Source: Roseomonas populi
GTDB lineage: Bacteria > Pseudomonadota > Alphaproteobacteria > Acetobacterales > Acetobacteraceae
NCBI RefSeq assembly: GCF_024594815.1
Contig: NZ_JANJOU010000032.1
Span: forward strand, 1-64,000
Reading direction: 5' to 3'
DNA length: 64,000 bases
Of the stretch, positions 9,289 to 17,422 are shown piece after piece (within the stretch, counting starts at the first letter, position 1; every line of letters starts with the position of its first letter). Both the position numbers and the translations under genes were made by a program. The notes under the pieces were generated by a model. The model did not search any database. It worked only from the letters and a program-made list of their open reading frames with translations, and was not told the DNA's origin.

Positions 9289-10116
9289 TCACCGGCGCAG
9301 CCCGGTGGATTCCGGCTTGGCGATGTCGGGCCCGGTGCTGTCCTGCGGGATCTCGCACCGCATCTGCCATCGCCCGCGCCAGCTTCGTCCGCCAAGCCAG
9401 CCCTGCAGGCTGGCCGCGTCCGCCCGCCCCTCTGTAACGGCTTCTACGCTGCGCCATGCCAGGCACAGCATGCAGGACAGCACTGGCACCCCGCCCCTGA
9501 TCCCACGGGCGAGGATGGGCTGCAACGTGGGCATCCCGGTCCCCAGCATGACGATCGCGTCCAGGCCTGCGGGATCCAGTGCTTCCAGCGCGGCCCCCGC
9601 GCCGGCGCCGTCCATCGCGTAGATTGGATGGAAGGCGCCGTCCCGCAGGGTGGAGCCGGAGAGGCGCGCGACCTCGAAGCCCTGCGCCTCCCAGTAGCCG
9701 ATGGCGGCGCGCGTCAGCTCGTCGGGATAGGGCGAGACGAGCCCGATGCGCCGGGCCGAGAGGGCGCGGAGCGCGTCCCGCACGGCCTGGCCCGCGGTGA
9801 CGACGGGCACGCCGCGCGCGGCCTCCATGCGGGCGACGATCGCGCCCTCCTCCGCAGGGCCGGCATAGTAGGAGGAGCCGGTGCAGGCGAAGGCCACAGC
9901 GGCAAGGGGCGCGTTTGCGAACTGGGCGGCCGCACCCTCGATGTCGCGCAGATAGTCCAGCAGCCGGTCCACCATGCCCGGCTTCGGGCTGGTGAGGCGC
10001 GCGTTGATCATCGCGATGCCGGGCGGCAGGAGCACGGACAGCTCCGGCTCCACCGTCGTGTTGGCCTGCGGCGTCAGCACGCCGATCAGGCCGCGCGGCG
10101 CGTATTCCAGGGACAT
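9289..10116 (-). CDS. Asp/Glu racemase-superfamily enzyme, maleate isomerase/arylmalonate decarboxylase-like
   Basis: A 275-residue member of the Asp/Glu racemase superfamily. These enzymes use one or two active-site cysteines to isomerise, racemise or decarboxylate small dicarboxylates. Cys78 in ACTGSSY and Cys215 in LSCMLC are in the expected positions, and PQANTTVEPE near the N-terminus is typical of the maleate isomerase/arylmalonate decarboxylase branch. The final ~50 residues are less typical. I chose the ATG at 10116; a TTG at 10131 would overlap the upstream stop codon by four bases. It is the last gene of an operon with two Bug binding proteins, which suggests that its substrate is one of the imported carboxylates. 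Confidence 0.75.
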   Translation of the reverse strand: MSLEYAPRGLIGVLTPQANTTVEPELSVLLPPGIAMINARLTSPKPGMVDRLLDYLRDIEGAAAQFANAPLAAVAFACTGSSYYAGPAEEGAIVARMEAARGVPVVTAGQAVRDALRALSARRIGLVSPYPDELTRAAIGYWEAQGFEVARLSGSTLRDGAFHPIYAMDGAGAGAALEALDPAGLDAIVMLGTGMPTLQPILARGIRGGVPVLSCMLCLAWRSVEAVTEGRADAASLQGWLGGRSWRGRWQMRCEIPQDSTGPDIAKPESTGLRR

Positions 10117-10127
10117 GGGACGGGGCC

Positions 10128-11093
10128 TCAATCCGCCTGGATGCCAGCCTCCCGCGCCACCCTGGCCCAGCGGGTCACGTCTGCGGCGATAAGGGCGGCG
10201 TAGTCCTGGCGCGAAAGGCTGTTCGGGCCGGCGCCGAAATCGAGGAGGCGCTCGTTCGCCTCCGGGGTGGAAAGGCCTTTCGCCAGGGCGTCGTGCAGCA
10301 CGTCCGTGGCCGCATCGGGCACGCCGGCGGGGCCGGAGAGGCCGAACCAGTTCGTAGCGACGAGGCTCTCGAAGCCGAACTCGCGCACGCTCGGCACGTC
10401 GGGCCAGCGCACGGCGCGCTCGGGCGTGGTGACCGCCAGCATCCGCAGCCGGTCGTTGCGGCCGACATCCGGCACGGCCGCAATCAGCCCGTCGATCTGC
10501 CCGCCCAGGATGTCGGCGACGGCGGGCGCGGAGCCGCGATAGGGCGCGTGGAGGATCTGCACCCCGGCGGCGCGGTTCAGCAGTTCCAGCTTCACGTGGC
10601 TGGAGGTGCCGATGCCCGTGGAGCCGAACTTCACGGTGCCCGCCCGCGCGCGCGCCACCAGGTCGGGCAGGCTGCGGATCGGGCCGTCCGCCGCGACGAC
10701 GATCGCACTCGGCACCGCGGCGATGAGGCCGATGGGCGTGAAGTCGCGCACGGGGTCGTAGGGGATGTGCTTCGAGACCGCGGGCCCGATCGCCTGGGAG
10801 GCGATATTGGAGAGCAGGATGGTGTGGCCGTCCGGCGCGGCCTTCGCGACGAGCTCGCTGCCGATCGCGCCGCCCGCGCCGCCGCGGTTCTCGACGATGA
10901 CGGAGGTGCCGAGCGAGGCCTCCATGCCCCGCGCGGCGAGGCGCCCGAGCAGGTCCGTGGTGCCGCCGGGCGTGAAGGGCACGACGAGGCGCACGGGGCG
11001 GGAAGGCGTCCAGCGCGGCTGCGCGGCGGCGCGCTGGAGCGCGGGGAGGGAGAGGGCGGCCCCGGCGAGGAGCGCGCGGCGGGAAAGGGTCAT
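10128..11093 (-). CDS. Bug/TctC-family periplasmic carboxylate-binding protein
   Basis: A 321-residue protein with an RR-containing signal peptide (LSRRALLAGAALSLPALQRAAA) written here only as its type: cleaved before QPRW. The mature part shows the family landmarks RLVVPFTPGG, VIVENRGGAGG, APDGHTILLSN and DILGGQIDGL. Bug proteins bind carboxylates such as citrate, aspartate or aromatic acids and deliver them to TctAB membrane partners, which are absent from this window. It is the middle gene of a three-gene operon, 20 bp after the paralogue at 11114-12091. Confidence 0.9.
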   Translation of the reverse strand: MTLSRRALLAGAALSLPALQRAAAQPRWTPSRPVRLVVPFTPGGTTDLLGRLAARGMEASLGTSVIVENRGGAGGAIGSELVAKAAPDGHTILLSNIASQAIGPAVSKHIPYDPVRDFTPIGLIAAVPSAIVVAADGPIRSLPDLVARARAGTVKFGSTGIGTSSHVKLELLNRAAGVQILHAPYRGSAPAVADILGGQIDGLIAAVPDVGRNDRLRMLAVTTPERAVRWPDVPSVREFGFESLVATNWFGLSGPAGVPDAATDVLHDALAKGLSTPEANERLLDFGAGPNSLSRQDYAALIAADVTRWARVAREAGIQAD

Positions 11094-11113
11094 GTGGCGT
11101 GGCTCCCGGCTGT

Positions 11114-12091
11114 TCAGTTCACGGCGATGCGGGCGTCCCGCACCACGCCGCGCCAGCGGACGAGGTCATCGGAGATGAGCTTGCCGAGATCGGCCCGGCT
11201 TCCGCCCTCCACCACGAAGCGGATCCGTTCCAGCCGCTCCACCACCTCCGGGTGGCGCAGCGTGGCCGCCACGGCGTCGTGCAGGGCCTCCGCGATCGGC
11301 TCGGGCGTGGAGGCAGGGGCGAAGAGGCCGGTCCAGGAGAGGGAGGTGAGGTCGGGCAATCCCTGTTCCGCCATGGTGGGCACGTCGGGCGCCCAGGAGA
11401 GGCGGCGCGGGCCGGCCACGGCGACCATGCGGAGCTGGCCGGAGGTGATCTGCGGCGCGGCGGTGCCGGAGTTCACCATCGACATCGGCACGGTGTTCTG
11501 GATCACCGCGGTGATCGCCGCCGCGCCGCCGGCGAAGGGCACGTGCACGGCGCGCAGGCCCGTGCGGAGCAGGAAGAGCTCCAGCCCGAGCTGCTCGGAC
11601 GAACCGATCCCGGAGGAGGAGAAGGAGAGCGTGTCGCCCTGCCGCGCCATCCAGGCCCGTAGTTCCGCGACGTTCGTGGCGGGGATGGAGGGGTGGACGA
11701 CGATCACGTTCGGCGCGCTCATCGCCAGGATGATCGGCTTGAAGTCCTTCTCGGGGTCGAAACCCGGCGACTGCATGACCACGGGCTGGATCGTCATCGT
11801 GCCGCTGGCGTTGACGAGGAGGACGTGCCCGTCGCCCGGCATTCCCGCCACCGCGCGCGTGCCGATCACGCCCGTGGCGCCGGGGCGGTTGTCCACCACG
11901 ACGTTCTGGCCCAGCGCCGCCTGCAGGCCGGGCTGCAGGGCGCGCGCGCAGAGGTCCGTGGCGCCGCCGGGCGGGAAGGGGACGAGCAGCGTCACGGGCT
12001 TGCTCGGACGCCAGGCGGTCTGCGCCCCCGCCACCCGGGGCAGGGGGAGCAGCGAGGCGGGGAGCAGGCCGAGGGCGGTGCGGCGGCGCAT
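11114..12091 (-). CDS. Bug/TctC-family periplasmic carboxylate-binding protein
   Basis: A 325-residue paralogue of its downstream neighbour. The ATG at 12091 begins MRRRTALGLLPAS, a signal peptide with an arginine cluster and cleavage near GAQ. Family landmarks are VTLLVPFPPGGATD, VVVDNRPGATG and the usual ligand-loop spacing. The open frame extends upstream to 12181, but that part overlaps the divergent CMD-like gene and is unlike protein. It is the probable first gene of the operon running to the racemase-like enzyme. Two different Bug proteins in one operon suggest two related ligands, but neither is identifiable. Confidence 0.9.
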   Translation of the reverse strand: MRRRTALGLLPASLLPLPRVAGAQTAWRPSKPVTLLVPFPPGGATDLCARALQPGLQAALGQNVVVDNRPGATGVIGTRAVAGMPGDGHVLLVNASGTMTIQPVVMQSPGFDPEKDFKPIILAMSAPNVIVVHPSIPATNVAELRAWMARQGDTLSFSSSGIGSSEQLGLELFLLRTGLRAVHVPFAGGAAAITAVIQNTVPMSMVNSGTAAPQITSGQLRMVAVAGPRRLSWAPDVPTMAEQGLPDLTSLSWTGLFAPASTPEPIAEALHDAVAATLRHPEVVERLERIRFVVEGGSRADLGKLISDDLVRWRGVVRDARIAVN

Positions 12092-12173
12092 GGTGATCCT
12101 CTCAGATGGTACCGGGGCCCGTTGACCGGTGCGGGGGCGTGAAGGAGGTTGCGGCGCGGAGGGCCGGATCCGA

Positions 12174-12911
12174 ATGAGCAAGAACGAGGCCGCAGAGAGT
12201 GATGCTGGCGGCGTGCGCGCGGTGCTGGAGACGCTGCAGGCGGGGCGCGGCTACGTGCTGCCGCATCGCGGCCTGATGGCCGTCGCGCTGCCGGAGCTGC
12301 ACGGCGCCTATGAGGTGATGTACCGCGCGCTGACGGTGGATGAGCGCCACATGGCGCCGCTCGCGCGGGAATGCGTCTGGCTGGCGATCCTCGTGGCCTG
12401 CGACGAGCCGGTGGGCACGCACCACGTCGCCGCCTTCCGCCGCTGCGGCGGCACGGACCACGAGGCGGCGGCGCTGTTCCGGCAGACCGCCTGGGCCATG
12501 GGCGCGGAGGTGCACGACTTCATGCGCGGCGAGTGGGCGCCGCACTTCCCCGCCTTCGATCCGGCGGCGGCGTATCTGGAGGCGGCGTCCGCGCTCAATG
12601 CCGCGGGCGACCTGCCGGACGAGACGGCACGTCTGGCGCGGCTGGCCGTGCACGCGGCGCGCGGGCGGCTCTGGGCGCTGGAGGTGGAGCTGGAAGCCGC
12701 CTACGGCGCGGGGCTGGACGAGCGGCGGATGGCGGAGGCGATCAGCCTCATCATCTGGCCGCGCGGCGTGAACCCCTTCGTGCGCGCGGCCGAGACCTGG
12801 CTCCGCCTGCTGCGGAGCGGGCGCGTCTCTCCCTCGCCCGCCTTCGCGGCCTGGGCGGCGGTGGAGGGTCAGGGCGCGCTCGTGCTGGAAAGGCCGGCCC
12901 GCGGGAACTGA
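12174..12911 (+). CDS. Carboxymuconolactone-decarboxylase-fold protein
   Basis: A 245-residue all-helical protein resembling the CMD/AhpD fold. The landmark is ARECVWLAILVACDEP followed by GTHHVAAFRRCG, giving Cys76 and the His83/His84 pair. The redox CxxC of AhpD is absent (CDEP instead), so a peroxidase-reductase role is unlikely. The protein is long for the family and may hold two CMD-like halves. A GGAGGG ribosome site lies 10 bp before the ATG at 12174. It is divergent from the Bug operon and converges on the aldolase gene, within a carboxylate catabolism block. A role in lactone or keto-acid chemistry is inferred only from context. Confidence 0.65.
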   Translation: MSKNEAAESDAGGVRAVLETLQAGRGYVLPHRGLMAVALPELHGAYEVMYRALTVDERHMAPLARECVWLAILVACDEPVGTHHVAAFRRCGGTDHEAAALFRQTAWAMGAEVHDFMRGEWAPHFPAFDPAAAYLEAASALNAAGDLPDETARLARLAVHAARGRLWALEVELEAAYGAGLDERRMAEAISLIIWPRGVNPFVRAAETWLRLLRSGRVSPSPAFAAWAAVEGQGALVLERPARGN

Positions 12912-12925
12912 GGCCGGCGGCTGCA

Positions 12926-13732
12926 TCAGGCGCCCGCCGATGTGCCGGCGGAGAGCACGTCCTCGAAGAAGGCGCGGCGGTCGCGCGCGCCGCGCATCAT
13001 CAGCGAGATGTCGTTCTCCGTCAGGATCATGCGCATCCCCGCGCGGAGGAAGCCGTGCCAGGGCCCCTCATCCCTCGGGCCGCCCATGCCGGCGAAAAGG
13101 CCGTTGCGGGCGGCGGCAGCGCAGGTGCGCTGCACCGCGTCCAGCAGCTCCGGCGCGTCGTAGCGGCCGGGCAGGCCGAGATCCCAGAGCAGGTCGGAGC
13201 CACCGATGAACAGCCCGTCCACGCCCGGCACCGCCGCGATGGCCTCCACGTTCTCGATCGCCGTCCGGCTCTCGATCATCACCGTGACGACCACCTCCTC
13301 GTTGAAGATGGAGCAGGCCTCGGCGAGGCCCTTGTCGTAGCCGAAATGGGCGAGGGTGCCGGGGACGGAGAGGTTGCCGCGCGGGGCGAAGCGCGCGGCG
13401 CGCGCGACGGCGGCGGCCTGTTCCGGCGTGTCCACATGCGGCACGACGAGGCCGAGCGCGCCGTTGGTCAGCAGCCCCGCGATTTCGCGCGGGTCGTGGC
13501 TGGAGGGGCGCGCCAGGGGCAGGATCCCCGCGCGGATGGCCGAGAAGGCGATGTCGTGCGCGAGGTGAGGGGAGGCCGGGCTGTGCTCGAAGTCGATCAT
13601 CGCCCAGTGAAAGCCGCAGGCGGCGAGGATGGGACCTGCCTCCGCGCTGCGGGAGAGGCGGAGGTTGCTGCCGAGGGCGAGATCGCCCGCCCGCATGCGG
13701 GCGCGGAAGGCCGTGCCGGGATAGAGGCTCAC
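12926..13732 (-). CDS. HpcH/HpaI-type aldolase/citrate lyase-family protein
   Basis: A 268-residue TIM-barrel class II aldolase that cleaves or forms 4-hydroxy-2-oxoacids with a divalent metal. Landmarks are MIDFEHSP, MIESRTAIEN (metal-binding Glu) and GLFIGGSDLLWDLG (metal-binding Asp). The start is a GTG at 13732 that overlaps the upstream stop in GTGA, so it is translationally coupled to the metallo-beta-lactamase-fold gene before it. It is the last of three coupled genes. A second family member sits at the right edge of the window. The substrate is unknown. Confidence 0.85.
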   Translation of the reverse strand: MSLYPGTAFRARMRAGDLALGSNLRLSRSAEAGPILAACGFHWAMIDFEHSPASPHLAHDIAFSAIRAGILPLARPSSHDPREIAGLLTNGALGLVVPHVDTPEQAAAVARAARFAPRGNLSVPGTLAHFGYDKGLAEACSIFNEEVVVTVMIESRTAIENVEAIAAVPGVDGLFIGGSDLLWDLGLPGRYDAPELLDAVQRTCAAAARNGLFAGMGGPRDEGPWHGFLRAGMRMILTENDISLMMRGARDRRAFFEDVLSAGTSAGA

Positions 13733-14637
13733 GCCGCCTTCTCCGCCGGCAAGGCGTCGCGCAGCGCATCGGGGAAGCGCCAGGGCTGGCGCGGCCGCGC
13801 GGCGAGGATGCGCAGCGCGCCCCGCACCGCGTCGAAGGCCTCGCGCACCGCGCCCTCGCCCTCGATCACCAGGCCGAAGCCGGGGCAGAGGCGGGCGATG
13901 GGGCGGGCGGCCTGGATGGCGTCCAGGTCCTGCAGGATCGGGGCGGGATCGATGCCGATCAGCCAGTCCATCTTCGCGGAGAGAAAGAGGGCGGCGTCCT
14001 CCGCCCGCATCGGCGCCTCGCCCGCTGCGCGGAGACGGGACAGGCCCGGGCTCCAGCTGGGCGCGGACCGCACGAGGAAGGCGAAGGCGTCCGAGGTGAA
14101 GAGCGTGGCCGTCTCCGTCTCGTAGAACCAGTTGGTCGCGAGGAGGCGCAGCTCCACGCGGAGCACCTCCAGGCGCAGGCGGCCGATGGAGGTGACGGCG
14201 CCGGGGGCGATGCGCGTGGCCTGCAGGCCGGGCGTGGCCTCGATCCGGGCGGCGGCGTCGCGCTCCTCCACGCCCTCGAAGAAGTCGAGCGGGTTGAGGA
14301 CGCCGGCGTAGAGCACCTCCCGCACGCCGAAGTCGCGCAGGATCGCGGGCAGGTTGATCATGCAGTCCTGCTCGCGCCGCGTGGTGATCAGGCGGCGCTC
14401 CGACGTGCCCTCCAGCGTGCGGCGGATGCCGTCCGCGATGAGAGGCCAGTGCACGGCGAGGCCGGTGTCCACCATGAGCCAGCTCCCGCCGTCCCGCAGG
14501 ATGTAGCCCTGCACGGGGATCAGGCCGCGGCCCGCGGGCGGCAGCCAGCTGACGGGGCGTGCGGCCACGTCCAGCCAGCCGCCGACGGCGGCGAGCGTGC
14601 CGGGGATGACCTCGGCGAAGCCTTCCGTCTCGCTCAT
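13729..14637 (-). CDS. Metallo-beta-lactamase-fold protein lacking the usual metal ligands
   Basis: A 302-residue protein related in layout to its upstream neighbour: an N-terminal strand region with WLMVDTGLAVHWP, a central SDAF segment and a C-terminal glycine-rich loop. Where the neighbour has the metal-binding THSELPHSG, this protein has TTRREQDCMIN. The C-terminal GAHG-type histidine motif is replaced by GFGLVIEG. The dinuclear metal site is therefore probably lost. Start and stop overlap both neighbours by four bases (ATGA and GTGA). It may be a regulatory or structural partner of the intact paralogue. The fold assignment is by motif comparison only. Confidence 0.65.
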   Translation of the reverse strand: MSETEGFAEVIPGTLAAVGGWLDVAARPVSWLPPAGRGLIPVQGYILRDGGSWLMVDTGLAVHWPLIADGIRRTLEGTSERRLITTRREQDCMINLPAILRDFGVREVLYAGVLNPLDFFEGVEERDAAARIEATPGLQATRIAPGAVTSIGRLRLEVLRVELRLLATNWFYETETATLFTSDAFAFLVRSAPSWSPGLSRLRAAGEAPMRAEDAALFLSAKMDWLIGIDPAPILQDLDAIQAARPIARLCPGFGLVIEGEGAVREAFDAVRGALRILAARPRQPWRFPDALRDALPAEKAA

Positions 14638-15455
14638 GCCCGCACCTTTCCGGGCGCGGGGGCCGGCCCGGGCATCGGACCCATGGCGATGCCCTGCTTG
14701 AACAGTGGCAGCGCCTCGTCCGGCGTGTCCACCACGCAGCCATGCGCGCCGGCGAGGAAACGTGGGCGCAGGCGCGCGAGCAACTCGTCGATCTCCGGGA
14801 AGCTCGGGCGGCTATCCGTGAACTTCGGCCAGTGCAGGGCCTTGTCGTTGAAATCCTGCATGATGGCGAGGTCCGGCGGCGCGATCTCGCTGCTCAGGTG
14901 ATCGCACTGGCCGGGAACGTGCGCGTGGAAATAGGCGCAGGCATCGGAGAGGAAGAGGATGCGGTCCTTCGTGTCGAAGGCCCAGAGCGTGTCGGGCAGG
15001 TCGCGCCAGACGGGCGGCAGGAAGAGCAGTTCCCGGTCGCCGAGGTCCAGCCGATCCCCTGGGGCCGCCTGCCGGAAGCGGTGGGCGAGGTGGGGCAGGT
15101 AGAGCGGGTAGTCCCGCATGTCGCCGATCGCGACGGCATCGGGGAACTCCCGCATCCACCGCTCCAGCAGGCCGGAATGCGGCAGCTCGCTGTGGGTGGG
15201 AAAGATGTAGTCGAGGGGACGGCCGTCCAGGAAGGCGTCCACGTCGCGCCGCACCTCGGCCCAGTGGATAGGGTGGCCGGTGTCGATCAGCACCGTCGCC
15301 TCGCTGCCCTTCAGCAGGTAGAGCGCGTAGTGCGCGTGCATGTCCGGCACGCTGCTGGGCAGGCACCGGCCGGTCCAGAGGAGGTCGGGCGTGATGGCGC
15401 GGGGCAGCGTGCCGGTGCGGCTGAAATCCGGCGCGCTGGGATCGGGGCGGGTCAT
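14634..15455 (-). CDS. Metallo-beta-lactamase-fold hydrolase/oxidoreductase
   Basis: A 273-residue protein with the metallo-beta-lactamase fold. VLIDTGHPIHW opens the fold, THSELPHSG gives His88, Glu90 and His93, FLSDACAYF gives Asp171 and LAGAHGCV gives His238. The HxExxH pattern is nearer to the flavodiiron/ODP branch, which binds di-iron, than to the classical HxHxDH hydrolases. No flavodoxin domain is attached. A ribosome site AGGAG precedes the ATG. It is the first gene of a coupled set with a degenerate paralogue and an aldolase. The substrate is unknown. Confidence 0.75.
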   Translation of the reverse strand: MTRPDPSAPDFSRTGTLPRAITPDLLWTGRCLPSSVPDMHAHYALYLLKGSEATVLIDTGHPIHWAEVRRDVDAFLDGRPLDYIFPTHSELPHSGLLERWMREFPDAVAIGDMRDYPLYLPHLAHRFRQAAPGDRLDLGDRELLFLPPVWRDLPDTLWAFDTKDRILFLSDACAYFHAHVPGQCDHLSSEIAPPDLAIMQDFNDKALHWPKFTDSRPSFPEIDELLARLRPRFLAGAHGCVVDTPDEALPLFKQGIAMGPMPGPAPAPGKVRA

Positions 15456-16140
15456 GTCGCTCGCATCTCCTGGTGGGGCACCTGTGGAGGGTGATTTGGC
15501 CGCAGCGCCGGCACGGATGGTGCTCTCGTTCGACGGCTACGAGGATCTTGCTTCTTTCGGCAGGACCGGGGGTGGGGCCGCGATCCGTCCGGTGGCCCGG
15601 CACCTCCGTGCGCCAAGCCGGATGGACGGGCCGGAGGCGTCGGAGACGAGGAGCGAGGACAAGGCTGTATCCCAGGCCATGGTCTAGTCGGGGCCGGGGC
15701 TCGGACCTTCAGGGGAGGAGGAGTGGCTGATCCGGAGGAGTGCCTGCCCGTCCCTCCCCGACAGGACGATGCGAAGGTTCGATACGCTGCCGAGAAACCT
15801 GTCCGGTGCCGCCGCGACCATGCCCTGTCCTCTTCTTGGCCGGAACGATAGGCACGCCAGGACGGCCGGCGCAATCCTCCTGTTCTCTAAACTAGACAGG
15901 GTGCTGTCGTTATCCTGGTACAGGGCGCCCCTGGCCGCCCTGGGCCATGGCAAGGCCGGCCGGTCGGCTCGCGACCCGGGGTGCTGGCGTGAGGGCAGCA
16001 GGCACTGGGCTGTTTCCTACCCCGCCGCGGTGCGGCCTGGCGCCGCCCTCCATTGGTCTGTTGCGTTCAGCTTCCGATCGGGGGCCGCCGCGCGCATCGC
16101 GGCTGGTGAGCCCCATGGCCCCAGAAGGTAGGACGAGCCC
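15456..16140. other. Intergenic region of 685 bases, no gene recognised
   Basis: Open frames in this stretch on either strand give arginine- and proline-rich translations without domain signals, and none has a convincing ribosome site. It must carry divergent promoters for the MBL-fold operon and the BrkB/YihY gene. No repeat or RNA gene was recognised. Confidence 0.4.
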
Positions 16141-17265
16141 GTGCCGACGAAGAACAACTGGCCCAGCCCGCTTGGTGCCGCCCTCCTTGCGCTGGTCGGT
16201 CTCCTTCTTATCGGCGCCCAGCCGATCCAGAGGGAGATTGCACTGGAGAGATCACCAGCCGACGGCCAGCCGCCCGGGAAGGGTGGCGACGCGAGAGGAG
16301 CCGCGGGCCCCCGCCGCAAGGGCGGCGACCGTGGCCGGAACGCCAACTCCCCGTCGGAGATCCCGCCACAGGGCTGGTGGGACATCCTGAAGCGAACCGC
16401 CCAGCAGGCCTCGGAGGACCGCCTGATGACCGAGGCGGCGGGCATCACCTTCTACACCCTGCTCGCCCTTTTCCCGGCATTGACCGCTCTCGTCTCGCTC
16501 TACGGGCTGGTCGCGGATGCCGGGGACGTCAGCAAGCACCTGTCGGACCTGTCGGGGGTCGTCCCCGCGGGCGGGATGCAGATCATCGAGGAGCAGGTGA
16601 AGCGCGTCGCGGAGCAGGGCAACGGCAAACTCGGCTTCGGCGTGGTGTTCGGGCTCGCCGTCGCGCTCTGGAGCGCGAACGGCGCCACCAAGGCCGTTTT
16701 CGACACGCTGAACGTGATCTACGAGGAGAAGGAGGAGCGGAGCTTCCTCAAGCGCACCGCCATCACCCTGGCCTTCACCCTGGGCGGCATCCTCTTCGCG
16801 CTGCTGGCCATCGGCACGATGGTAGCCCTGCCCGTGGTCCTGAACTTCGTGGGGCTTGGCGAGACGACGGACTTCCTGCTGCGCTGGGCGCGCTGGCCCC
16901 TGATGCTGGTCGTCATCGCCGCCCTGCTCGCCTGCCTGTTCCGCTACGGACCCAGCCGGAACAGCGCCAAGTGGCGCTGGGTCAGCTGGGGCGGGGCCTT
17001 CGCTTCGGTCTCCTGGCTCATCGGCTCGGCGGGCTTCTCGTTCTACGTCGCCAATTTCGGCAGCTACAACGAGACCTACGGCTCCCTTGGTGCCGCGATC
17101 GGCTTCATGACCTGGATCTGGATCTCGGCGGCCATCGTGCTGGCCGGTGCCGAACTGGACGCGGAGATGGAGCGTCAGACCGAGCGGGACACGACGCAGG
17201 GGCCGGAGAAGCCCAAGGGTGCTCGTGGCGCGACCGTCGCCGACGCGAAGGCCGGAGCGGATTGA
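16141..17265 (+). CDS. YihY/BrkB-family inner membrane protein
   Basis: A 374-residue integral membrane protein. Family landmarks are EAAGITFYTLLALFP in the first conserved helix, a central block of membrane segments (about residues 190-330) and the closing GFMTWIWISAAIVLAGAELDAE. A hydrophobic N-terminal segment plus a charged linker of ~50 residues precede the conserved part. The C-terminus is hydrophilic. The start is a GTG preceded by a GG-rich ribosome site; no better in-frame start precedes the conserved region. The family has been named for ribonuclease BN or virulence factor BrkB, but its molecular role is unsettled. It is monocistronic by spacing (157 bp to the next gene). Confidence 0.88.
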   Translation: MPTKNNWPSPLGAALLALVGLLLIGAQPIQREIALERSPADGQPPGKGGDARGAAGPRRKGGDRGRNANSPSEIPPQGWWDILKRTAQQASEDRLMTEAAGITFYTLLALFPALTALVSLYGLVADAGDVSKHLSDLSGVVPAGGMQIIEEQVKRVAEQGNGKLGFGVVFGLAVALWSANGATKAVFDTLNVIYEEKEERSFLKRTAITLAFTLGGILFALLAIGTMVALPVVLNFVGLGETTDFLLRWARWPLMLVVIAALLACLFRYGPSRNSAKWRWVSWGGAFASVSWLIGSAGFSFYVANFGSYNETYGSLGAAIGFMTWIWISAAIVLAGAELDAEMERQTERDTTQGPEKPKGARGATVADAKAGAD

Positions 17266-17422
17266 CGGAGATCGGTCCGCTTCTCCTCGCCGCGCGGCGG
17301 GAGAGGGGAGCGCCGGCGCCGAGAAGGTGAGTGGGCTGGACCCGTGGGATTGTTGCGCGCCTAATGGCGCGAGCGGGAGCACGATAAGCACGCAACGCCC
17401 GCGGGAAACGAGGGTGGGAGCG

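Noticed and set aside
10293-12125. 610-codon plus-strand open frame across two Bug genes
   Set aside because: It runs antisense through two secure Bug genes, has no ribosome site and gives a low-complexity product.
15684-15953. Small minus-strand frame in the spacer before the BrkB/YihY gene
   Set aside because: No ribosome site or family was recognised, and frames on both strands of this spacer look alike.
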